Positions 1 to 5,526 of a stretch of DNA of 13,028 bases are shown here, piece after piece. The stretch comes from Baffinella frigidus. Its lineage: Eukaryota > Cryptophyceae > Cryptomonadales > Baffinellaceae. The DNA lies in NCBI GenBank assembly GCA_026770585.1, contig MU646312.1, forward strand, positions 1,051,228-1,064,255, written 5' to 3'. The position numbers and the translations under genes were made by a program. Under the pieces are notes generated by a model. The model had not been told where the DNA came from and did no database searches. It worked only from the letters and a program-made list of their open reading frames with translations. Position 1 is the stretch's first letter; every line of letters starts with the position of its first letter.

Positions 1-11
1 CCCCCCCCCCC
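1..11. repeat. Poly-C run at the left edge
   Basis: A run of 11 C begins the window, and a run of 22 C ends it. Homopolymer ends like these usually mark where a read or contig stopped, so flanking structure is unknown. Confidence 0.8.
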
Positions 12-55
12 GCGCCAGCCCACCCTATTGGGGAGTTGGGGGTTAGGGTGCAGGG

Positions 56-182
56 CCACACAGCGGGCTACGAAGGAAAAATGTGTTCAAATCTAAGCCG
101 TTTGCCGTTACCTTGTCCGTAGGAACCCCCCCTATGTCCCTACGAGTTGCCTACTGTAGGGTCGTAGGCCTCATCGTTTAAG
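56..182 (+). repeat. Dispersed repeat, copy 1 (inverted partner at 4397-4523)
   Basis: The stretch from CAGCGGGCTACRAAGG through CCGTAGGAACCCCCC to GCCTACTGTAGGGTCGTAGG matches the reverse complement of 4397-4523 along nearly its full length, with scattered substitutions and a diverged middle. The last part is the palindromic CCTACNGTAGGG core that recurs in several foldback families of this window. No terminal inverted repeats or target duplication are visible here, so whether it is a whole element or a fragment is open. Confidence 0.75.
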
Positions 183-242
183 GGTTATTGTGTGGGCTGT
201 CCCTCCCACCTGTGCCCCCCGCGCAGCAGCCCGCCCTGTTTT
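183..242. other. Unassigned spacer
   Basis: A short pyrimidine-rich stretch between the dispersed repeat and the telomere-like array. I see no gene, hairpin or repeat in it. Confidence 0.5.
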
Positions 243-752
243 TACGGTTTATGGTTTCTGGTTTCTGGTTTATGGTTTATGGTTGATAGTTTAGGGTTTA
301 GGGGTTAGGGTGCAGGGTTCAGGGGTTGAAGGGTTTATGGTTTAGGGTTTAGGGGTTAGGGTGCAGGGTTTAGGGTTTAGAGTTTAGGGTTTAGGGTTTA
401 GGATTCAAGGGTTAGGGGTGAGGGGTTTAGGGTGAGGGGGTTTAGGGTTCAAGGGTTAGGGGTTAGGGGGTTAGGGTTCAGGGTTCAGGGGTTAGGGGGT
501 TAGGGATTAGGGTTCAGGGTTCAGGGGTTAGGGGGTTAGGGATTAGGGTTCAGGGGTTAGCGGTTAGGGGTTGAGGGGTTGAGGGTTCAGGGGTCAGGGA
601 TTAGGGGTTAGGGGTTTAGGGTTGAGGGGTTAGGGGTTGAGGGTTGAGGGTTGAGGGGTTAGGGGTGAGGGGTTGAGGGTTCAGGGGTTAGGGGTTCAGG
701 GTTCAGGGTTCAGGGGTTTAGGGATTAAGGTTCAGGGGTTAGGGGTTAGGTG
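243..752 (+). repeat. Degenerate interstitial telomere-like array
   Basis: About 510 bp of imperfect 6-8-bp units. TTTATGG and TTTCTGG variants come first, then TTTAGGG, TTAGGGG, TTCAGGG, TTGAGGG and TGCAGGG. The G-rich strand reads left to right, the direction expected toward a right-hand chromosome end, but 12 kb of other sequence follows. It is therefore interstitial or subtelomeric, not a terminus. The TTTAGGG units suggest a plant/algal-type telomere sequence, but mixing of unit types makes the original unit uncertain. No ORF here has coding character. Confidence 0.85.
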
Positions 753-1343
753 GTTACCATGTCGCGCACGAACCCCCCCCCGCCCTGCCCCCGCGCAACC
801 TTCCCGGCGGCTGCGGGAGAGCCAACGTTGAATTTAAATGCTTTAAAATTAAACACGTGTTTAATTCAATTACTCGCTGGCATTGGAGCCCTTCCTTCAG
901 GAATAGAGCCGCGCAACCTTCCCGGCGGCTGCATTGTTGGGGGGGAGGGATTCGTTAGGCCCTTAAGCTATCAGTTGTAAGCGAAAATTAGTACGGGGCT
1001 TGGAGCCATTTATCGGACTTGGAACCATTTGTCGCGCGGGACCCCCCCGCCCTGCCCCCGCGCGACCTTCCCCGCGGCTGCGGGAGAGCCCACTTTTCAA
1101 TTTTAATGCGTTTAAATCAAACGCGTGTTTAATTTTAATGCTCGCTGGAATTAGAGCCCTTTCTTCAGGAAAAGAGCCGCGCAACCTTCCCGGCGGCTGT
1201 ATTGCCCGGGGGGGGGATTCGTTAGTCCCTGAAGCTATCAGGATCGGTTGCAAGCGAAAATTAGAACGGAGCTTGGAACCATTTATCGGACTTGGAGCCA
1301 TTTGTCTCGCGGGACCCCCCCCGCCCTGCCCCCGCGCAACCTT
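753..1343 (+). repeat. Tandem ~271-bp GC-rich unit (two full copies plus the start of a third)
   Basis: Units start at GTCGCGC or GTCTCGC: 761-1030 (270 bp), 1031-1303 (273 bp) and a partial third from 1304. Each has a C-rich run, CCCCGCGCRACCTTCCC, an AT-rich patch with ACGCGTGTTTAA, a second GCGCAACCTTCCCGGCGG, and TTGTAAGCGAAAATTAG-like sequence. A further partial copy lies at 1783-1825. Short open frames occur on both strands, but they come from repeat periodicity and base bias, and I do not call them genes. The third copy and the 1783 copy are each interrupted by a foldback element at the same internal position. Confidence 0.8.
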
Positions 1344-1485
1344 CATCTCGGAAGATAACTGAATCAGTTCCTTTTCAATAGGAGATTAGATAGGATAATT
1401 TAGTTAGGGCATAGTAAATTTAATTAGGCCTCCTAATTGAATGAAAACGCCAGCTAGGGAACTGATTCAGTTATCTTTCGAAATG
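1344..1485. mobile_element. 142-bp MITE with 28-bp terminal inverted repeats and AACCTT duplication
   Basis: The left end starts CATCTCGGAAGATAACTG, and the reverse complement of the right end starts CATTTCGAAAGATAACTG. The arms match over 28 bp with two differences. AACCTT is found immediately outside both ends (1338-1343 and 1486-1491), a 6-bp target-site duplication. The host sequence resumes on the right as the expected continuation of the 271-bp unit (CCCGCGGCTGC), so insertion into the repeat is clear. The interior (about 1377-1435) resembles the interior of the TNATCCGGG elements at 2062 and 3786, although the termini differ. No coding capacity. Confidence 0.85.
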
Positions 1486-1491
1486 AACCTT

Positions 1492-1594
1492 CCCCGCGGC
1501 TGCCATCGAGGCCAAAAATGTCACCATTTTAAAACCGGGGGTCCTTTACAAGTGGGGCGGTGTGCGGCAACTTTCACTTTAAGTAGTTGCGTTT
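1492..1594. other. Continuation of the interrupted GC-rich unit and spacer
   Basis: Begins with the CCCGCGGCTGCC tail of the interrupted 271-bp unit, then becomes unique sequence leading into the small GGTCACG hairpin. No gene is supported. Confidence 0.5.
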
Positions 1595-1632
1595 GGTCAC
1601 GTTACTACCGGAGATCCGCGAGTAACGTGACC
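1595..1632. repeat. 38-bp hairpin repeat, copy 1 (GGTCACGTTACT arms)
   Basis: GGTCACGTTACT and its exact reverse complement AGTAACGTGACC enclose a 14-bp spacer. A second copy lies at 3965-4002 in the opposite orientation. The shared sequence continues past the hairpin on one side (TTGCGTTTGGTCACG here). Confidence 0.75.
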
Positions 1633-1681
1633 TAGCCCGCATAACAGAATCTGTGGTTTACAGAGACCTTTCAAGCCGATG

Positions 1682-1720
1682 CATGCTATTTTAAGCCGTG
1701 GATTTATGCCTAAAATAGCA
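1682..1720. repeat. Short hairpin (ATGCTATTTTA arms)
   Basis: ATGCTATTTTA and TAAAATAGCAT are exact reverse complements separated by 17 bases. No second copy was found, and its role is unknown. Confidence 0.6.
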
Positions 1721-1782
1721 TATCCACCCGTATCTTCGGCGTTGGAAGTCCTAAGATACACAACAGATGCTGGTATGTTCCC

Positions 1783-1825
1783 CATGTCGCGCGACAACCC
1801 CCCGCCCTGCCCCCGCGCAACCTTC
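1783..1825 (+). repeat. Partial GC-rich unit, interrupted by a foldback element
   Basis: CCATGTCGCGC, the C-rich run and CCCCGCGCAACCTTC match the start of the 271-bp unit. The unit then breaks off at the foldback element and appears to resume at 1961 as CCCTGCGCCTGCGGG. Confidence 0.7.
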
Positions 1826-1960
1826 CACCAACCCTCACAACTTGGGCAAATCGAAAAAGTCAAAAACACCAGATCCCCTTGGAGACCGTCGGAATCCGAC
1901 GGCCCTCAAGGGGATTTTTGGAGCCATTTTTTCGATTTGCCCAGACTGTGAGGGTTGGTG
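1826..1960. mobile_element. 135-bp foldback element (CACCAACCCTCAC ends)
   Basis: The left arm starts CACCAACCCTCACAACTTGG, and the right arm ends with its complement around GTGAGGGTTGGTG. Arms run about 34 bp with three central mismatches. Inside lie a second pairing (ATCCCCTTG with CAAGGGGAT) and CGTCGGAATCCGACG at the centre, so nearly the whole element folds back. It interrupts the 271-bp unit one base away from where the 1344-1485 MITE interrupts another copy. A short TTC on both sides may be the target duplication, but the call is weak. Confidence 0.75.
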
Positions 1961-2061
1961 ATTCCCTGCGCCTGCGGGAAGTGTTCGGAGTTAGGTTAAG
2001 CTTGCCGGCGGGGTTGATGAGGGGTTAGGGTTATCGTGCCTGCATTCCCGCTGGCTTGCCC

Positions 2062-2192
2062 TAATCCGGGGACATGTTTAACTTAAAAAGAAAATGAATC
2101 CCTGTTTTTTCATAGGAGTTGGACGAAGGTTAATTAGAGCCCTAAATAAATTTAATTAAGGCCAGAATACGGTTTGATAGGTCATTTTCTTT
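2062..2192 (+). mobile_element. Truncated TNATCCGGG-family foldback element
   Basis: TAATCCGGGGACATGTTTAA begins the element, and the interior with CATAGGAGTTGGACGAAGG matches the reverse complement of 3786-3938. The right terminal repeat is missing after CATTTTCTT. A 14-bp direct repeat CCGCTGGCTTGCCC occurs on both sides (2048-2061 and 2193-2206). It may be an unusual duplication or may simply be two satellite cores. Confidence 0.7.
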
Positions 2193-2486
2193 CCGCTGGC
2201 TTGCCCCCCTCCGGGTTCCGGGGTTAGGGTCTCGGGGCTCGGGGTTAGGGTTTCGGAGTTGCTGGTTGCACCGAACCCCAACCCCAAACCCTAAAGCGTG
2301 CCCGGATTCCCGCTGGCGACCTCCTCGGGTTTCGGGTTCCGGGTTTCCGGTTCAGGGTTTCGGGTTTCGGGGCAAGTCAGGTTAGGTAAGCTTACCCAAA
2401 GCTTACCCCCAAAGCCAACCCTAAGCTTCACCCTGAAGTTAGCGTGCCCGGATTCCCGCTGGCAGCCTCCTCGGGTCTCGGGTTCC

Positions 2487-2592
2487 AAGTCAATTCCTGG
2501 ACAAATGTTGAACCCCCAAAGATCCTACACCACCGCAAATTCCTTCTCACGGCTTTAAGTGTTTGGTTTTGTACATGAAGTGACTTAGGAAA
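2487..2592. mobile_element. Degenerate foldback related to the 3462-3611 element
   Basis: AAGTCAATTCCTGGACAAAT on the left is nearly identical to an internal part of the 3462-3611 arms. On the right, the reverse complement reads CCTAAGTCACTTCATGTACA. It sits within the satellite array and accounts for the longer spacing between cores 2442 and 2627. The outer TTATCTCAG ends are absent, so it is a fragment. Confidence 0.6.
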
Positions 2593-2830
2593 GGGGTCCA
2601 GGGCTGGACGCTTTTCTAACGAGCTAGCGTGCCCGGATTCCCGCTGGCGGCCTCCTCGGGTCTCGGGTTTCGGGTCTCGGGGTTCGGGTTAGTTAACCTA
2701 ACTCTAAGCTGGTAGCTAACCCTAAGCTCTTAGCACACCCTAAGCTGTGAGGTAACCCTAAGGTAAGTTAGCGTGCCTGGATTCCCGCTTGCGGCCCTCC
2801 TTGGGTTTTGGGCTCAGGGTTTCGGGTTTC

Positions 2831-2905
2831 GGGGTTAGTTAGGGTCAGTTAGGGTCAGTTAGGGTCAGTTAGGGTCAGTTAGGGTCAGTTAGGGGTAGTT
2901 AGGGG
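2831..2905 (+). repeat. 10-bp tandem array (AGGGTCAGTT x5 plus variants)
   Basis: Five exact AGGGTCAGTT units run from 2841 to 2890, flanked by GGGGTTAGTT and two AGGGGTAGTT-like units. It looks like local slippage expansion of the satellite's GTTAG part. Confidence 0.9.
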
Positions 2906-2994
2906 TAGGGTGCCTGGATTCCCGCTTGCCTCCTCCTCCCAGGTTTCGGGTGTCGAGTCTCGGGGTTAGGATTAGTCAAGCTAACCGTAGGCTA

Positions 2995-3119
2995 GGGTTA
3001 GTTAAGCCCGTAGGTAATAGGGTTAGTTAAGCCCTAAGGTAATAGGGTTAGTTAAGCCCTAAGGTAATAGGGTTAGTTAAGCCCTAAGGTAATAGGGTTA
3101 GTTAAGCCCGAAGGTAATT
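2995..3119 (+). repeat. 25-bp tandem array, five units
   Basis: Units start at 2995, 3020, 3045, 3070 and 3095. The shared part is GGGTTAGTTAAGCCCTAAGG followed by TAATA. The first unit has GTAGG and the last GAAGG in place of TAAGG; the middle three are identical, a sign of recent amplification. Confidence 0.9.
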
Positions 3120-3120
3120 A

Positions 3121-3374
3121 GCGTGCCTGGATTCCCGCTGGCGGCTTCCTCAAGGAAGAGCAGCTCGGCGCGCGCCTTTTGCACCCGAATGTCCTCCAAC
3201 ACCTGCTTAACAATTAAGGGGTCAAATCGAGGCTGGGGCGTGGGCCATTTCCCTCGGCCAAACGCCGAATTCGACCGGATTTCCGAAGGAAATGCCTCAG
3301 GCTCCAGCCTCGATATCGCGCGCCTTTTGGGCGCGGATGTCCTCCAACACCTTGTTGAGGGGTTCGAGGTTCAT
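3121..3374 (-). pseudogene. Coding-like relic with a duplicated helical motif
   Basis: On the minus strand, ATG at 3374 opens a 25-codon frame (MNLEPLNKVLEDIRAQKARD..., stop at 3297-3299). In another frame further down (about 3240 to 3121), a related phrase reads FDPLIVKQVLEDIRVQKARA, then ELLFLEEAASGN. The nucleotide match covers about 45 bp. The heptad-like Leu/Val spacing and charged residues look like a coiled-coil or helical repeat. The stop and frame change between the two parts argue for a relic. The downstream AASGNPGT part overlaps the satellite core, which suggests that the satellite took up a piece of this sequence. I recognise no family. Confidence 0.35.
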
Positions 3375-3461
3375 GTCTCGGGTTTCGGGGTTAGGGTTTT
3401 GGGGTTAGGGGTTAGGGTTTCGGTGCACGCGATGTGGAGTGAAGGAGCCACAACAGCCACC

Positions 3462-3611
3462 TTATCTCAGAAAAGGGATTCTAAAATTCGTTTTCGTAAG
3501 TCAATTCCTGTACAAATTCGTCAACTTATTCTTTTCTCTACGCATAAGTTGACATATTTCAAGGGGAATTGACTTAAGAAAACGAATTTTAGAATCCCTT
3601 TTCTGAGATAA
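3462..3611. mobile_element. 150-bp MITE with ~68-bp arms (TTATCTCAGAAAAGGG ends)
   Basis: The left arm begins TTATCTCAGAAAAGGGATTC, and the right arm ends with the exact complement. The first ~47 bp of the arms differ at one position, with more differences near the loop. CACC at 3458-3461 and 3612-3615 is a plausible 4-bp target duplication. Reading frames that cross it are not genes. Confidence 0.85.
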
Positions 3612-3633
3612 CACCAAGCCCCCAAGGAGAAGT

Positions 3634-3759
3634 TCATTCGGGAACAAGTATTTTTCTTTTCAAAAATCTGCACGAAAATTACCACACACTCGGACGTGAC
3701 CCGTTGTGTAGTAATTTTCATTGCCAGCCTTTAAAAGAAAAATACTTGTTCCCGGATTA
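3634..3759. mobile_element. 126-bp TNATCCGGG-family MITE, AAGT duplication
   Basis: The left end is TCATTCGGGAACAAGTATTT and the reverse complement of the right end is TAATCCGGGAACAAGTATTT. Pairing continues through TTTTCTTTT and GAAAATTACYACACA, about 50 bp per arm. AAGT flanks both sides (3630-3633 and 3760-3763). The inner arm sequence also matches the element at 4987-5126. Confidence 0.8.
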
Positions 3760-3785
3760 AAGTAGTGTTCATCTCTGAGATGCGC

Positions 3786-3938
3786 TCATCCGGGAACATC
3801 TTTAATTTAAAAGAAAATGGACTATCAAACCGGATTCTGCCCTAATTGAATTTACTTAGGGCCCTAATTAATCTTCTTCCAACTCCTATGAACACATAGC
3901 GATCCATTTCCTTATAAATTAAACATGTCCCCGGATTA
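3786..3938. mobile_element. 153-bp TNATCCGGG-family MITE, GCGC duplication
   Basis: The left end TCATCCGGGAACATCTTTAA pairs with the right end, whose reverse complement is TAATCCGGGGACATGTTTAA. Arms are about 37 bp. GCGC at 3782-3785 and 3939-3942 is a target duplication. This is the intact version of the truncated copy at 2062-2192 (opposite orientation) and of the split copy at 9808-10480. Confidence 0.85.
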
Positions 3939-3964
3939 GCGCGGGCTCCACACGGGGCAGGCTT

Positions 3965-4002
3965 GGTCACATTTCTCGCGGATATCCGGGAGTAACGTGA
4001 CC
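3965..4002. repeat. 38-bp hairpin repeat, copy 2
   Basis: Opposite-orientation copy of 1595-1632. The shared sequence extends into CCAAACGCAACT on the right. The left arm has diverged (GGTCACATTTCT), so pairing is less perfect than in copy 1. Confidence 0.7.
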
Positions 4003-4066
4003 AAACGCAACTGGTTATGTGAAAATGGGGGGTCGGTCGACCCCACAAATTTGCCCCGATTTGCAT

Positions 4067-4082
4067 TCGGGGGGGGGGGGGG
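4067..4082 (+). repeat. Poly-G run
   Basis: About 16 consecutive G follow TTGCATTC. Length is likely uncertain in the assembly. Confidence 0.7.
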
Positions 4083-4135
4083 CGATTCCCGCCTGATACA
4101 GATCCGCCAGACCCAACCCCAATAATGCGAAAATC

Positions 4136-4279
4136 TAACGCCAGCGGACCCCTTAGCCTACGGTAGGAACCCCCCACTCCTCCTACGAGGTTTTTTTTAA
4201 AAAGGTCTTTGAAAGTCGTAGGAGGGGGGTTCCTACCGCAGGCAATCCGTAGGCTCCAAGTACCTCGCTGGCGTTAGCT
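4136..4279. mobile_element. ~144-bp foldback element (CTAACGCCAGCG ends)
   Basis: CTAACGCCAGCG at the left pairs with CGCTGGCGTTAG at the right. Inside, GCCTACGGTAGGAACCCCCC pairs with GGGGGGTTCCTACCGCAGGC around a T-rich loop. The interior is related to the dispersed repeat at 56-182 and 4397-4523 (GTAGGAACCCCCC). No clear target duplication. Confidence 0.7.
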
Positions 4280-4396
4280 TTTTGCATGACCAAGCGACGA
4301 AAAATTCATTCTACTGCAGAGGGCGGATGGATAAGGAAAAGACAACGCCACATGGGACCAACCACACAGCAGACTTCGAAGCGATTTCGAACAACG

Positions 4397-4523
4397 CCTA
4401 AGCGATAAGACCTACGACCCTACGGTAGGCAACAGCGCAGGGACATTGGGGGGTTCCTACGGATAAGGTAATGGAAAGTCGGCCCATTTTGGGCCGAAAA
4501 TCCCTTTGTAGCCCGCTGCGTGG
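4397..4523 (-). repeat. Dispersed repeat, copy 2 (inverted relative to 56-182)
   Basis: Read on the minus strand it runs CCACGCAGCGGGCTAC, a diverged middle, TACCTTATCCGTAGGAACCC, then GCCTACCGTAGGGTCGTAGG, matching 56-182 in order. The diverged middle here contains GGCCCAAAATGGGCC, a palindrome absent from copy 1. The short minus-strand frame here is a by-product. Confidence 0.75.
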
Positions 4524-4622
4524 CTGGGAGAGGAGAGCCCCCCTACTGATAACTAATGAGAGGGTTTCCCAGAACTGACCGTGCACGGTTCACTCACCGT
4601 ACAAAACCTACCCGGGTTTAAT

Positions 4623-4785
4623 AGGGTAACGTCCTGAAAACCGGGCAGTTAGGCCTACGGTATTGCCTACGGTAGGCCGTAGGGCCCCTCTAGGGGGTCC
4701 TATGAAACACCAGGTCCTAGGGGCCCTACAGCCTACCGTAGGCAATACCGTAGGCCTAACTGCCCGGTTTTCAGGACGTTGCCCT
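4623..4785. mobile_element. 163-bp near-perfect foldback (67-bp arms)
   Basis: Arms 4623-4689 and 4719-4785 are reverse complements with two mismatches in 67 positions and a 29-bp loop. The outer ends are AGGGTAACGTCC and GGACGTTGCCCT. Each arm contains two CCTACGGTA-type palindromes. No clear target duplication is visible. High arm identity suggests a young element or ongoing arm homogenisation. Confidence 0.85.
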
Positions 4786-4982
4786 GTGAGGTTAGGCGAC
4801 CGTCCAAGTCCGGCACTCTAGCTCCAAAGTTCACAGATTTGTACCGCACCAAAGGTCGTAGCTCTGTCTGAGTCTATTTGGGCGCACCAGCTTGGTGAGT
4901 CCGGGCTCTTTCCCGCTGCATAGTTGACGTATTTGTACCGCAAAATCCAGCACGTCAACTTTGCCACCAGCGACCCGTAGCA
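4786..4982. other. Spacer with small hairpin
   Basis: Mostly unique. ATTTGTACCGCA occurs twice (near 4839 and 4931). AGTTGACGT (4922-4930) and ACGTCAACT (4952-4960) form a short hairpin around the second occurrence. No gene is supported. Confidence 0.55.
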
Positions 4983-4986
4983 GCTT

Positions 4987-5126
4987 TTATCCGGGGAAAC
5001 CTATTTTTCTTTAGTTTGATGGCCACGAAAATGACTACACGACTGCTTTAATATTACTAATAAGAACGAACCGTGTAGTAATTTTCGTTGACCTCAAACC
5101 AAAGAAAAATAGGTTTCCCCGGATAA
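4987..5126. mobile_element. 140-bp TNATCCGGG-family MITE, GCTT duplication
   Basis: Both ends read TTATCCGGGGAAACCTATTT toward the interior. Arms are about 55 bp with few mismatches and continue through GAAAATKACTACACG. GCTT flanks at 4983-4986 and 5127-5130. The inner arm sequence relates it to 3634-3759. Confidence 0.85.
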
Positions 5127-5130
5127 GCTT

Positions 5131-5380
5131 ACACCGGGTACTCGCAAGGATTCGGGTATTTTATTGGAAAAACAATCTCTCCTATGACCCTACAGTAGGA
5201 AACCCTAGGGACCTCGAATTGCTGACGGGAGATACCGAAGAGATTTCTTCGGTCTTGCTGAAAATTACTACAGTACCCGATCCGGATATAAGCTGCAGCG
5301 GGTTGCTGGTGGTGGGATAGTCGGTCAACTCGAGTGAGGCAGCGCTAGAGGGTGGGCGCGGTCAACGGCGGTGGGGCGGT
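5131..5380. other. Spacer with element fragments
   Basis: Contains CCTATGACCCTACAGTAGG near 5179, a fragment of the palindromic core found elsewhere, and CCGAAGAGATTTCTTCGG, a short hairpin. The rest up to 5380 is GC-rich. I see no gene, although it lies just beyond the 3' end of the minus-strand coding segment. Confidence 0.5.
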
Positions 5381-5390
5381 GGGGCGGGAC

Positions 5391-5526
5391 CCACCAGCCA
5401 CCTGAAGTGAACCGGATCGGGGTGGAGTTGAGTCATTTTTGTCAAGGGGATGAAGGTTTAGACTTTTTGCTGCTGAAATTTACTACAGGTGGTTCCGATC
5501 TGGTTCCCTTCGGGTGGCTGGTGGGC
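5391..5526. mobile_element. 136-bp foldback insertion with a 10-bp direct repeat, at the 3' end of a CDS
   Basis: CCACCAGCCACC and about 25 further bases at the left pair with the right arm ending GGTGGCTGGTGG, with several mismatches. GGGGCGGGAC occurs at 5381-5390 and 5527-5536, consistent with a target duplication. The right arm supplies the last codons and stop of the minus-strand frame, so the element probably truncates that gene. Confidence 0.7.

Larger units (their letters stand above)
2035..3140 (+). repeat. Satellite array, ~137-213-bp spaced units with GCGTGCCCGGATTCCCGCTG core
   Basis: Cores start near 2035, 2296, 2442, 2627, 2771, 2908 and 3121, with a partial core at 2193. Each is followed by CCTCCTCGGG, a run of TCGGGTTTCGGG, then GTTAG/AGGTTA and in several units an opposing CTAACCCTAAGC stretch, so one unit contains both strands of a telomere-like motif. 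Spacing varies because of inner arrays and insertions. Read on the minus strand, the core gives a consistent E-E-x-A-S-G-N-P-G-T phrase. The array may therefore derive from coding sequence, but no long frame survives. Confidence 0.8.

Noticed and set aside
1-752. A true chromosome end
   Set aside because: The array is degenerate, is not at the window edge and points into 12 kb of further sequence.
963-1362. Frames of 120-127 codons on both strands
   Set aside because: Both lie in the 271-bp tandem repeat and repeat the same phrases because of its periodicity near a multiple of three.
2995-3119. CRISPR-like array
   Set aside because: The 25-bp units are contiguous with no variable spacers, and the setting is eukaryotic.
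3123-3572. 149-codon plus-strand frame
   Set aside because: It starts in a satellite core, crosses the telomere-like part and ends inside the 3462 MITE. The protein-like signal here is on the minus strand.
4623-4785. Transcription terminator hairpin
   Set aside because: The stem is far too long and repeats element-type cores. No gene ends next to it and the organism is not bacterial.
5391-5526. Introner (intron-generating element) at the end of the first CDS
   Set aside because: CAG|GTCCCG could be a donor, but no AG lies at the far duplication, so removal would not restore the exon exactly. Kept as a foldback insertion unless cDNA says otherwise.
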